Notes: a model not told the origin generated them from the letters alone. Counted from the stretch's first letter, positions 35,335 through 43,954 are shown. The stretch is 64,000 bases of DNA from CAWGYT01 sp963826795 (GCA_963826795.1 CAWGYT010000011.1:124001-188000), one strand, 5' to 3'. Numbers and translations are program-made.

Positions 35335-36086
35335 CCATGAGGAACGTGTGCTCGGTTCAATATTCCGCTTGGATTTGAGCGTGGAAAAGCGTCCCCCCTC
35401 ATCCGGCCTTCGGCCACCTTCTCCCGCGCGGGGAGAAGGGATGTGGTGCGAGGACGAAGTGTTGTCACCTTCTCCCGCGCGGGGAGAAGGGACGTGGTGC
35501 GAGGACGAAGTGTTGTCACCTCTCCCGATGCCGGGAGAGGTCGCTCGGATCCCGCGGGCGGGAGCCGAGCGGGTGAGGGTTGCGAGTCTGGCAGGGAGCG
35601 GGGCCCCCTCATCCGGCCTTCGGCCACCTTCTCCCGCGCGGGGGAGAAGGGACGTGGTGCGAGGACGAAGTGTTGTCACCTCTCCCGATGCCGGGAGAGG
35701 TCGCTCGGATCCCGCGGGCGGGAGCCGAGCGGGTGAGGGTTGCGAGTCTGGCAGGGAGCGGTGCCCCCTCATCCGGCCTTCGGCCACCTTCTCCCGCGCG
35801 GGGGAGAAGGGACGTGGTGCGAGGACGAAGTGTTGTCACCTCTCCCGATGCCGGGAGAGGTCGCTCGGATCCCGCGGGCGGGAGCCGAGCGGGTGAGGGT
35901 TGCGAGTCTGGCAGGGAGCGGGGCCCCCTCATCCGGCCTTCGGCCACCTTCTCCCGCGGGGGAGAAGGGACAGGTGGCGCTGTCTCCCGCTCGGGACTCG
36001 GGCATCGACGTGAGCGCGTGTAGATTGTGAAAGCGGACGTGTCACAACGGCGGAAGTCCCGCAGCCAGGTAGAACGAGGTCGAACG
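35335..36086. other. Gene-free region filled by a tandem repeat array
   Basis: Most of this 752-bp gap is the array at 35394-35975. Long open frames on both strands cross it because the repeat lacks stops; they carry no family features and are not genes. The last ~110 bases before the PRPP synthetase are unique and should hold its promoter. Confidence 0.6.
35394..35975. repeat. 160-bp tandem repeat array built from palindromic words
   Basis: Units start CCCCCTCATCCGGCCTTCGG at 35394, 35604, 35764 and 35924; the middle two periods are exactly 160 bp and nearly identical. The first is 210 bp because a 50-bp piece (ACCTTCTCCCGCGCGGGGAG onward) is doubled, and the last is cut short. Each unit holds hairpins CCTTCTCCCGCGCGGGGGAGAAGG and CCTCTCCCGATGCCGGGAGAGG plus a GAGCGGGTGAGGGTTGCGAG stretch. 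Confidence 0.92.
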
Positions 36087-37015
36087 ATGTTGCTATTCGG
36101 AACCCGAAGTTACGGTTATTTGCAGGACGAGCTGAGTTCCCTGCTGGATGCCGCCTGCGGTCAGATCGAGCGAAAGACGTTCGACGACGGCGAAATCTAT
36201 CATCGGATTGTCGAGGACGTTTCGGGCCGGGATGTGGGGCTGGTGGGCGGCACGACGTCGGAGGCGGAAACGCTGGAGCTATTCGATGTCGGTTCGGGGC
36301 TGGTTCAGGCGGGCGCTCGTTCGTTGACCATGATCGTGCCCTACCTCGGTTATTCGACGATGGACCGAGTCGTGAAGACCGGTGAAATCGTGAAGGCGAA
36401 GACACGTGCTCGACTGCTGTCGTCGATTCCTCACGGTTTGGAGGCCAACCGATTGATAATGCTGGATTTGCATTTGGAGGGGATTCAGTTCTATTTCGAA
36501 GGGCCGCTCAACACGGTGCACTTGTACGCGAAGCCCGTGATCTTGGCTGCGATTGGCGAGTTGGTGAAGGGCGACTTCGTGCTGGCCTGTACCGATGCGG
36601 GACGAGCGAAGTGGGTTGAGTCGCTGGCCAATGCGCTGCAGGTTAGCGCGAGTTTCGTCTTCAAGCGGCGTCGCGACGACGGGCGGCCTGAAGTCACTGC
36701 GATGAACGCCGACGTCGCCGGGCGGCGAGTCGTGATTTACGATGACATCGTTCGCTCGGGTCACTCGCTCATCAACGCGGCCGCGGCGTACCGCTCGGCG
36801 GGGCGCTGGCCGTGGATTGTGTGACCACGCATGGAGTCTTCGCGGGTGAGGGGTTGGACGCGATCAAGCAAAGTGGTTTGGTGGGGCGTATCGTCTGCAC
36901 CAATAGTCACCCTCACGCGCTGGAAGTTGCAGCGCGATCCGACGGATTCTTGGAAGTTCGCAGCGTGGCCTCGGTCTTCGCCACGGCCCTGCGCACCGCG
37001 AATCGCCCAAGTTGA
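36087..37015 (+). CDS. prs: Ribose-phosphate pyrophosphokinase-like protein, frameshifted
   Basis: About 309 aa when joined; expected to form PRPP from ribose 5-phosphate and ATP. The ATG at 36087 has GAGG eight bases upstream. Part 1 has RKTFDDGEIYHRI, IVPYLGYSTMDR, LDLHLEGIQFYFEGP and the PRPP-binding loop VIYDDIVRSGHS, then leaves frame after AAAYRSAG. Part 2, beginning in another frame near 36804, continues VDCVTTHGVFAGEGLDAI, IVCTNSHPHAL and VASVFATALRT, the family C-terminus. One G is missing in the GGGG run 36800-36803. The sequence is a divergent member: the usual DLHAGQIQGFF block reads DLHLEGIQFYF. Related PRPP-fold enzymes cannot be fully excluded. Confidence 0.82.
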
Positions 37016-37019
37016 AGCA

Positions 37020-37900
37020 GGTGTCTGTGCCAGGGTGCTTGCCGATCACAAGGTCGAGCTGACAGCCATCGAATTTTCGCCGGACGGCCAGTGGCCGTTT
37101 ACTGGCGACGCGAATGGGCGAGGCAATCTATGGGAGGTCTCAACGGGGACGCTGCTGACGACGCTCCGCAAGCACACCGCCGGATCTCCGACGCGAAGTT
37201 CCTCCCTGACCGCTCCGCCCTGCTGACGGCCAGCGAAGACAACCTCGTCTTGCGTTGGGATCTGCCCTCGTCACCCCCCGCGGCCTGGCCCAATTCGATT
37301 CCGCCCCGCATGGACCTGATTCTGACCCATCCAGCGCCCGTGAACGCCCTCTGCCTCACACGCGATGGGCGACAGGTCCTCACGGGCTGCAACGACGGAG
37401 CCGCGAGGTTTTGGAACCTTGACGACGGGACGCCGGCCTGGAGTTGGCGAGCCGCGACGGCGGCAAAAATCAATTCCGTTTCGATCTCTCCCGCAAACTC
37501 ACTCGCAATCGCCGTCGATTCCGCGAGCAACCAAATCCATCTGCTCGACACCGAACTGCACTGCGAATTGCCGGAACCCGGAGCCGATGGCGATCGCGTG
37601 GTCTTCCTCGACCTTCGCCCGCGCGATGCCCTGGGATGGTCCGCAACCTTCACTCCCGACGGAACACGGCTCGTCACGGTAGGAGGTGATGAGGCACGGC
37701 TCTGGGACCTTGCCACGGGCCGCGAAGTGCTGACGCTCAATGGTCACACTCGCGAAGTGACGAGCGTTTCTTTCTCGCGGGACGGCCGCTACGTGCTCAG
37801 CTCCAGCCGAGACGGAACAGCCACCGTCTGGCCGGCCCTGGTCGATCCCTCAGCTCCTAATCGCCTCGACGTTGCGGACCGCTCCGGAACCGCGCACTAG
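37020..37900 (+). pseudogene. WD40 repeat protein remnant (5' truncated, frameshifted)
   Basis: Two frames encode pieces of a WD40 propeller. The first (to about 37180) has VELTAIEFSPDGQWPFTGD and GNLWEVSTGTLLTTL. The second (to 37900) has RISDAKFLPDRSALLTASED, VNALCLTRDGRQVLTGCNDG, GARLWDLATGREVLTLNGH-type and VSFSRDGRYVLSSSRDGTAT blades. One base is missing near 37180, and no start codon with a ribosome site or any N-terminal domain can be found: the first blade begins five bases after the prs stop. In Planctomycetota such blades usually belong to large kinase- or sigma-factor-linked WD40 proteins. I read this as the tail of a deleted gene. Confidence 0.7.
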
Positions 37901-38009
37901 CGGATGGGACATCCAGACGCGGTCCGTTGTTCGGTATCGGTTGCTCGGACCGCAGTCAGTGACACGATCAGACTTCCGCCGCCGATGCCAGCGCGAAGCT
38001 CGACGGTGC

Positions 38010-38240
38010 TCAGCGGGCCAGCGCCAGCAGCGCCAGTTGTGGGGTCGACAGATTCGCCAAGGGCAGCTCGACCTTATCGGCAGGGCGCGACAATTCAGGT
38101 AACTCGCTGCGTCGAATTGGCACATTCTTCGGTGCCGAGATGGCAAGTCGAACGCGATTTCCGTTGACTTGGCAGACGGTGATCTCAATATCGTTTCCTA
38201 ATCGAATCGATTCACCATTCTTGCGGCTTAGAACCAACAT
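38010..38240 (-). CDS. csrA: Carbon storage regulator CsrA
   Basis: A 76-aa RNA-binding post-transcriptional regulator. The ATG at 38240 begins MLVLSRKNGESIRLGNDI and has AGGAG eight bases upstream; a GTG two codons earlier is less likely. The core strands MLVLSRK, IEITVCQVNGNRVRLAISAP and NVPIRRSEL contain the usual RNA-contact residues. A C-terminal extension of about 25 residues (LPLANLSTPQLALLALAR) is longer than the short forms. CsrA dimers bind GGA-containing leaders to control translation. It is divergent from the RimK operon, leaving a 561-bp shared upstream region. Confidence 0.93.
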   Translation of the reverse strand: MLVLSRKNGESIRLGNDIEITVCQVNGNRVRLAISAPKNVPIRRSELPELSRPADKVELPLANLSTPQLALLALAR

Positions 38241-38801
38241 GATCACACTCCTTTGCTTGGTCGATGTAGGTTTTCACGAGACTCTTCACGCGTACTTTAG
38301 AGTTTCTTGAGGATTCGGCAATGATCTCAATGAGCATTTGCCGCGATTCCGTCATCCTAATCGTGAAACTCGTCGCATCGCGGTGTCCCGGTTCGATTCC
38401 CGTGGCGAGCCGAGCCGCAGAACTGACTTGACCGAATCCGGCTGGATCTCCTCTCCGGCCCGTTGTCAGAATGGCTGACCGTCCCTGGGGTAGACCTCCC
38501 TCTTTGCAATCGCAGTGCCGATTTGAATTTTCGTCTCAAGTTTTTGACTTTCGATACCGATTCAGGCGGGATTTGTCAGTATCACCCCGTGGCTTGGCGA
38601 GTTCTTGGGCACTTGTTTGCCGCGCACGTCCAACCGATGATCGGCGGATCGCAGGAAGTTTGGCCGCTGAGCAGTGACATCAGCGACCGTTTCCCTCCAA
38701 GCTTGCTCGCTGGACAGGGGGGCCTGCATCCGTCATCTTGGGATCATCCAGCGGCCGGTGGAGCGAGCGGCACGGGGAACGGTTGGCGAATCGGAGCGAA
38801 C
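38241..38801. other. Divergent upstream region between csrA and the RimK operon
   Basis: No gene supported: a plus-strand frame from 38463 runs into the protease gene but has no family N-terminus. This region should hold the csrA promoter and that of the RimK operon. It contains several GGA triplets, the kind CsrA binds, including GGAG eight bases before the protease ATG. A tRNA-like TTCGATTC word near 38391 was examined and rejected. Confidence 0.45.
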
Positions 38802-39287
38802 ATGACTCAATCACGCGCCTCGTCGCGGAAGCATCCCGTTCAACAGCGGCCGGTGATTGGGTGGCGGGAATGGGTGGCCTTGCCCGAGCTTGGGATTGAG
38901 CGAATCAAGGCGAAGGTGGACACCGGGGCCCGGTCCTCGGCGCTCCACGCGTTTGATATCCATCGCTTCGACCGGGGGGGAATGCAGTGGGTACGATTCA
39001 AGGTCCATCCGATACAGCGGAACACGCAGCTGACGGTACAGGCCCAGATGCCTGTGCTGGAGTTTCGTCCGGTCCGGAGTTCGACCGGGCATGTTACCAA
39101 GCGACCGGCAATTCTGGTCGAAGTTGAGTGGATGGGGGAACGCTGGCCGATTGAGCTCACGTTGGCCAGTCGGGACGAGATGGGATTTCGGATGCTGCTG
39201 GGTCGCGAGGCGGTGCGGGGCCGATTCTTGGTGGACGCGGGTGCGTCATACTACGGCAAAAGAATCCGAAAGATTCGTGAGAGCTAA
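38802..39287 (+). CDS. Retropepsin-like ATP-dependent zinc protease family protein (RimB-like)
   Basis: A 161-aa protein; the ATG at 38802 has GGAG about six bases upstream. It matches the Zn_protease/DUF785 family with a pepsin-like active-site motif KVDTGARSSALHA (about 44-56). Further matches are RPVIGWREWVALPELGI near the start, VEVEWMGERWPIELTLASRDEMGFRMLLGREA and FLVDAGASYY at the end. In Pseudomonas, RimB of this family is a retropepsin-like protease acting with RimK. It is the first gene of a run with RimK, a deacylase and an adaptor, spaced by 23, -4 and 6 bases. Confidence 0.9.
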   Translation: MTQSRASSRKHPVQQRPVIGWREWVALPELGIERIKAKVDTGARSSALHAFDIHRFDRGGMQWVRFKVHPIQRNTQLTVQAQMPVLEFRPVRSSTGHVTKRPAILVEVEWMGERWPIELTLASRDEMGFRMLLGREAVRGRFLVDAGASYYGKRIRKIRES

Positions 39288-39310
39288 CGCGGTAGGGGAC
39301 GGCTGAGCTG

Positions 39311-40513
39311 ATGAAAATCGCGATATTATCGAGAAGTCCGAATTGCTACAGCACACGTCGGCTGCGAGATGCGGCATTGGGGCGTGGGTATCAGCCCGTG
39401 GTCCTCAATACGATGAAGTTTGCGATCGATTTGCAGGAGGGCGAGCCCGACTTGTTTTACAACACGCGTCGGCTCAGCCCATACGATGCCGTAATCCCCC
39501 GGATTGGGGCTTCCGTGACATATTTTGGGACGGCCGTCGTCCGGCAATTCGAGCAGATGGATATCTTCTGTACGAACACGTCGATTGGGATCGCCAACTC
39601 CCGGGACAAGCTGCGCACCTTGCAGATCCTCAGTCGCCACCATATTGGGATCCCGCAGACAACCTTTATTCGAGACCGCAAGGACGTGATGTCGGCGATC
39701 GAACGTGTGGGCGGCTCGCCGGTCATCATTAAGTTGATCGAGGGAACTCAGGGGGTGGGCGTGATCCTGGCCGAGTCGATTAAGACCGCACAAGCGATCG
39801 TCGAGACGTTGCAGAGCAAGCAGCAGAACGTCCTGATTCAAAAGTTTGTCTCCGAAAGCAAGGGCCGGGATATTCGCGCGTTCGTCGTCGGGGATCAGGT
39901 CGTCGGTGCGATGCGGCGGCAAGCTCAGGGCGAAGAGTTTCGCAGTAATGTCCATCGAGGGGCCGTGGCTGAGCCGGTCGAGCTGGACGACCTGTATCGC
40001 GAGACGGCCGTTCGTGCCGCACAGATCATGGGCCTCCGAGTGGCGGGTGTCGATATGCTGGAGAGCCATGATGGACCGCAGGTGATGGAAGTGAATTCCT
40101 CGCCGGGGTTGGAGGGGATCGAGTTGGCGACCAAGTTGGACATTGCCGGGGCAGTGATCGACTACGTCGCAGCTCAGGTGAGTTTCCCCGAACTGGACGT
40201 GCGACAGCGGCTGACTGTGAGCCGAGGCTACGGAGTCGCGGAGTTGCTGATTCGCGAGGGATCGGAATATTGCGGGAAGACAATCGAAGAGGCGGGCCTG
40301 CGCGACAAGGACATCAATGTGCTCACGCTGCACCGAGACGCCTCCGTCATTCCGAACCCGCGTTCGTCGCGTGAGTTAGCCGGAGGCGACCGATTGCTGT
40401 GCTTCGGCCGGCTCGAGACGATGCGTGATCTCGTCCCGGAACGCGCCAAGCGAGCTCGGCGCCTGAAAACCAAAAAGCTGCCCGAATCTGCCTTAGGAGA
40501 TTCACGCGAGTGA
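39311..40513 (+). CDS. rimK: RimK-family ATP-grasp ligase fused to a C-terminal RCK_C domain
   Basis: A 400-aa protein. Residues 1-290 are a RimK-type ATP-grasp alpha-L-glutamate ligase: MKIAILSRSPNCYSTRRL, IPRIGASVTYFGTAVVRQFE, NSRDKLRTLQILSRHHIGIP, KLIEGTQGVGVILAES (Gly loop), IQKFVSESKGRDIRAFVVGD and Mg-binding VMEVNSSPGLEGIE. Residues about 308-375 (VSRGYGVAELLIREGSEYCG, TIEEAGLRDKDINVLTLHR, GGDRLLCFGRLETM) match an RCK_C/TrkA_C ligand-binding domain, followed by a Lys/Arg-rich tail. RimK adds Glu residues to a protein C-terminus (RpsF in E. coli); the substrate here is unknown. The RCK_C domain suggests control by a small ligand. Confidence 0.92.
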   Translation: MKIAILSRSPNCYSTRRLRDAALGRGYQPVVLNTMKFAIDLQEGEPDLFYNTRRLSPYDAVIPRIGASVTYFGTAVVRQFEQMDIFCTNTSIGIANSRDKLRTLQILSRHHIGIPQTTFIRDRKDVMSAIERVGGSPVIIKLIEGTQGVGVILAESIKTAQAIVETLQSKQQNVLIQKFVSESKGRDIRAFVVGDQVVGAMRRQAQGEEFRSNVHRGAVAEPVELDDLYRETAVRAAQIMGLRVAGVDMLESHDGPQVMEVNSSPGLEGIELATKLDIAGAVIDYVAAQVSFPELDVRQRLTVSRGYGVAELLIREGSEYCGKTIEEAGLRDKDINVLTLHRDASVIPNPRSSRELAGGDRLLCFGRLETMRDLVPERAKRARRLKTKKLPESALGDSRE

Positions 40514-41589
40514 GCCAGACGCGGCGTTCCCCGTTTACTTGGGGTGAAACAACGGTCGAGCCGGGGAGCGAGACCGACATTGAGCTGAATATTGGCGAGA
40601 GCTACAGTGGCGCGACCGTACGGATTCCGATCCACGTGCGCCGCGGTCTCCAGGACGGGCCGGCACTGTTCGTCACTGCCGCGTTGCATGGTGACGAAAT
40701 CAATGGCACCGGAGCGATTCGGGAATTGATTCTCCGCCGCGACATCGAGCTGATTGCGGGAACACTCATTCTGGTCCCGGTTCTGAACGTGCTCGCCTTC
40801 GATCGACATTCTCGTTATCTGCCGGATCGACGCGATCTCAACCGTTCGTTTCCAGGATTCACCAAAGGCAGTCTGGCAAGTCGGCTCGCGCGGCGAATTT
40901 TCGACGAGATTATTGGTCGCTGCGACTTCGGACTCGACTTGCATACGGCGGCAATTCGCCGTACGAACTTCCCCAACGTGCGTGCCGACATGTCCCATCC
41001 CGAAGCGGCCAGACTGGCCTCGGCCTTTGGAGCGGAGTTGATCATTGACGGACGGGGGCCGAGCGGTTCGTTGCGGCGAGAGGCCACGACGAACGGCTGT
41101 CCCACGGTCACGTTTGAGGGGGGAGAAGTCTGGAAGGTGGAACCCGCAATCGTCGAGTGCATCGTTCGCGGCACGACGAACATGATGCGATGGCTGAAGA
41201 TGATTCCGGGCGACGTCGAGCGGCCAGTGCAACGAGTTCTGAAGGTAACCAAATGGGTGCGTGCCGAATGCGGCGGTTTTCTCCAGTATCACATCGCACC
41301 CGGAGACGTGGTCGCAGCAGGCCAGCCCCTGGCGACCAATACGAGTCTTCTGGGACAGGACCGAAATGTGCTAAACGCCCCCTTTCCTGGCGTCGTCATC
41401 GGGCTGTCCACACTACCGGCGGTCAGTCCGGGCGAGCCTGTTTGCCACCTGGGTCGCATCTCCGAATCGCTGCATGCTCAGGCTCATAAACGCGGCACTG
41501 AAGACAGCGACCAACTCTATCAACGCGTGCAGGAGGAATTGGCCACGAATGTGATGGTCGTCGAACCTCATTCCCCGGAGGACTCCTGA
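40510..41589 (+). CDS. Succinylglutamate desuccinylase/aspartoacylase family protein
   Basis: A 359-aa M14-like zinc deacylase. The GTG at 40510 overlaps the rimK stop by four bases, so it is translationally coupled. Zinc ligands are seen in TAALHGDEINGTGAI (His, Glu) and FGLDLHTAA (His). Further family marks are PDRRDLNRSFPG and the catalytic Glu in VTFEGGEVWKVE. The C-terminal part (about 255-325: AECGGFLQYHIAPGDVVAAG, NAPFPGVVIGL) forms a barrel-sandwich-like domain usual for this family. In ATP-grasp ligase neighbourhoods such deacylases are thought to remove or trim the added group; the real substrate is unknown. Confidence 0.91.
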   Translation: MSQTRRSPFTWGETTVEPGSETDIELNIGESYSGATVRIPIHVRRGLQDGPALFVTAALHGDEINGTGAIRELILRRDIELIAGTLILVPVLNVLAFDRHSRYLPDRRDLNRSFPGFTKGSLASRLARRIFDEIIGRCDFGLDLHTAAIRRTNFPNVRADMSHPEAARLASAFGAELIIDGRGPSGSLRREATTNGCPTVTFEGGEVWKVEPAIVECIVRGTTNMMRWLKMIPGDVERPVQRVLKVTKWVRAECGGFLQYHIAPGDVVAAGQPLATNTSLLGQDRNVLNAPFPGVVIGLSTLPAVSPGEPVCHLGRISESLHAQAHKRGTEDSDQLYQRVQEELATNVMVVEPHSPEDS

Positions 41590-41595
41590 TTCACC

Positions 41596-42834
41596 ATGAC
41601 CCGCTGGCTCTGGATCGTGATCGGACTTGTGGTCATCGGCTTGGGAACGATTTACGTCGTGACGCCCAAGGGAGTCCCCGTGGACGTGGGGATCGTGCAG
41701 CGCGGTCTGATCCGCGAGTTTATCGAGGAACAGGCCAAGACGCGGCTGCCGGACGTCCACGAAATCGCGATGCCGCTGGAAGGCAGAATCCTGCCGATCA
41801 CGTTGGAAGAGGGCGATCGAATCGAAGAAGGACAGGTCGTCGCGCGGATGGACGTGCGCGATCTGGAAACGACGTTGATCGAACGCAGTAATACGGCGAA
41901 GAGCTACGAGAAAAACCTTCAGCAATTGGAGATTGCAATCGAACAAGCTGAGCAGACGGTGAAGGCGCAGCAGGCGAAGTACGATTTCGCCGAAAGAGTT
42001 TTTAGCCGAACGCGGTCGCTGGCGGAAAAGAACTCCGTGAGCATCGAAGAGTTGGAAGAGGATGAGCTTCAAATGACCGAATCGGCAATTGAGCTGCGAA
42101 AGGAACAGCTTAACAAGAACATCTACGTGCTCATGCGGGGAGTGATCGAATTGATGTGGGAGACGGATGTGGCGAAGCAGGCCCAGGCCGAGCGGGACCG
42201 CGATCGCGCCGTCATACGCAGCCCCGTGGCCGGAGTTGTCCTTTCGAAGGAGATCTCCAACGAACGGGTCCTCGCGGCTGGTTCGGTTCTGTTGACGGTC
42301 GGTGATCCTGAACAGCTGCAGGTTGAGGCGGATATACTGACGCAGGATGTGGTCAAAATCCAGCGTGGAGACGCCGTCGACATTGAAGGCCCCGCGATTG
42401 GCCCCAAGCCGGTCACAGGACGCGTCGCCAAGGTCTATCCGCAGGGCTTTACCAAGATTTCGTCACTGGGCGTCGAACAGCAACGGGTCACGGTGGTGAT
42501 CGACTTCGATTCCAGCGTCCTAAGCCAACTCGCTCAGCGCGGAAGTACCTTGGGTGTGGACTATCGAGTCCGTGTCAAGGTCTACACGGATCGGAAAGAA
42601 AACGCTCTGGTCATTCCCCGTGCCGCCTTATTTCGAAATGCAGGTGGCAACTGGCAGGTCTTTGCGGTGAGTCAAGGACGAGCGGTACGAACGGATGTCG
42701 AAATCGGCCTCCGAAACGACTCGCAGGTCGAAATCGTCGGCGGGCTTGCCGAAGGCGATCAGGTCATTCTCGCCCCCGATTCCAGCTTGACGTCGGGGAC
42801 GCTGATCGAACCCCAGTTGTTGGTCGAGCCGTAA
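41596..42834 (+). CDS. HlyD/MacA-type periplasmic adaptor
   Basis: A 412-aa membrane-fusion protein starting six bases after the deacylase stop. One N-terminal membrane helix (WLWIVIGLVVIGLGTIYVV) is followed by a lipoyl half (IAMPLEGRILPITLEEGDRI), a long Glu/Gln-rich coiled coil (about 95-190), the second half (VIRSPVAGVVLSKEISNERV), and a barrel domain with KISSLGVEQQRVTV, then VVIPRAALFRNAGGNWQVF-like strands. It is paralogous to 5236-6462. No ATPase or permease is adjacent, so it may serve the ABC pair at 33227-35334 or a transporter elsewhere. Confidence 0.9.
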   Translation: MTRWLWIVIGLVVIGLGTIYVVTPKGVPVDVGIVQRGLIREFIEEQAKTRLPDVHEIAMPLEGRILPITLEEGDRIEEGQVVARMDVRDLETTLIERSNTAKSYEKNLQQLEIAIEQAEQTVKAQQAKYDFAERVFSRTRSLAEKNSVSIEELEEDELQMTESAIELRKEQLNKNIYVLMRGVIELMWETDVAKQAQAERDRDRAVIRSPVAGVVLSKEISNERVLAAGSVLLTVGDPEQLQVEADILTQDVVKIQRGDAVDIEGPAIGPKPVTGRVAKVYPQGFTKISSLGVEQQRVTVVIDFDSSVLSQLAQRGSTLGVDYRVRVKVYTDRKENALVIPRAALFRNAGGNWQVFAVSQGRAVRTDVEIGLRNDSQVEIVGGLAEGDQVILAPDSSLTSGTLIEPQLLVEP

Positions 42835-43234
42835 GTATCCGCAACGGCCGAATCGGTGGTTTCGCCGGCGGGCGGTTCGCTCCGATCGTGGCATCGCAAC
42901 CTGCCCGCGGCTGCGGCTAGGTCTCCCTGCCGGACGCAGGGGATCTGGCTTGTTGCACGACACAGGACGCACGACAGAACGTCGCATGATTCAGATTGAC
43001 CGGTAAGCGGAACCGGACTACCATTCCCTGGGTCCTGACGTGTCGTGCCGCACACCACACGTGTTCTTATCTTCGCGGTTCCGCGGCGCGAGATGCGGGT
43101 GAAGGCCAGCGCAAGCCCGCTCGAAGGCCGAACGTCCGTCGACGGCTTGAGCGTTGTGTGGCCGTTTTCAGCCACCCGATGTGGTAATGATTGACCATTG
43201 AGCCTCTCGGGAAGAACTGATCACGGAGAATCAC
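42835..43234. other. Intergenic region, nothing recognised
   Basis: These 400 bases between the adaptor and the next plus-strand gene show no supported coding region; a reverse frame (about 42759-43175) has no family features and atypical composition. The final ~100 bases likely carry the promoter of the 43235 gene. Confidence 0.4.
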
Positions 43235-43954
43235 GTGCGCCGACTTCGACATGTCGTACTCGGGTTGTCCACGTTGGCCGTGATCGCGGCTGGTGGCTGC
43301 TTTGGACTGTTTCAAGCGAGTCAGTCCGTTCCCGATTTCTACGCCGAGGCATTGAGCCGTTCCGGCGAATCGGCCGACCAGGCGGGGGATGCCTTGGAAC
43401 AGCAGATGGTGACGCTGCACAACGAGCTCCAAAGTGGTGAAAGCTGGGAGCTTCAAATGTCGGACCAACAGGTGAACGGTTGGTTGGCCACCGATCTCAA
43501 GCAGAAGTTTCCGCAGCTGCTGCCCGCGGAAATTGTCGAGCCTCGGGTGGTGTTTCGGGAAGACGCGGCCCACGTGGCGTGTCGACTCGACACCGGCAAG
43601 ATGTCGACGGTGCTGTCTTTAAAGCTGCAGGCTTATTTGACCGAGCAACCGAATGAGGTTGCGATCCGAATCGCACACGTCCGCGCCGGTCTGTTGCCTG
43701 TGCCGCTAACCCAGTTGCTCGATCGAATTTCGGCCACGGCGCTGGCTTCAGGCCTTTCACTGCGTTGGTCGCAGGTCGAGGGTGATCCCGTCGCACTCGT
43801 CACTCTCCCGACGGATCGCGATGATCTACGCTCCGGGGTGCTGCTCGAGAAACTCGCCGTCAGCCCAGGAATGCTCTGCGTCGCCGGGATTGCCGACGCC
43901 GATCAGCCACGTGTCGCGGAGTCGACGGCCGAAATCTCCAGGAGCCAGCGCTGA
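43235..43954 (+). CDS. Exported hypothetical protein, possible lipoprotein
   Basis: A 239-aa protein; the GTG at 43235 has GGAG nine bases upstream. The N-terminus (MRRLRHVVLGLSTLAVIAAGGC) is a signal peptide with a weak lipobox (AGGC), so it may be lipid-anchored. The rest is soluble, with no motif I recognise: PDFYAEALSRSGESADQAGD, SDQQVNGWLATDLKQKFPQLLP, and a beta-rich middle. Similar short exported proteins with the QVNGWLA element occur in Planctomycetota as conserved unknowns. Its 3' end overlaps the convergent LigD_N gene by 52 bases, which is unusual; one of the two ends may be imprecise. Confidence 0.75.
   Translation: MRRLRHVVLGLSTLAVIAAGGCFGLFQASQSVPDFYAEALSRSGESADQAGDALEQQMVTLHNELQSGESWELQMSDQQVNGWLATDLKQKFPQLLPAEIVEPRVVFREDAAHVACRLDTGKMSTVLSLKLQAYLTEQPNEVAIRIAHVRAGLLPVPLTQLLDRISATALASGLSLRWSQVEGDPVALVTLPTDRDDLRSGVLLEKLAVSPGMLCVAGIADADQPRVAESTAEISRSQR

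Noticed and set aside
35340..36030. Several overlapping open frames on both strands in the repeat array
   Set aside because: They are translations of the 160-bp repeat; the same words recur in intergenic DNA elsewhere.
38360..38420. tRNA-like word GGTTCGATTCCCG
   Set aside because: The T-stem does not pair beyond two bases and no matching 5' acceptor strand or anticodon arm is found upstream.
38463..38801. 113-residue N-terminal extension of the zinc protease
   Set aside because: The family N-terminus begins close to the ATG at 38802, which has a ribosome site; the extension has no recognisable features.
42759..43175. 138-aa minus-strand frame between the adaptor and the next gene
   Set aside because: No family similarity; it overlaps the adaptor's 3' end and lacks a ribosome site.
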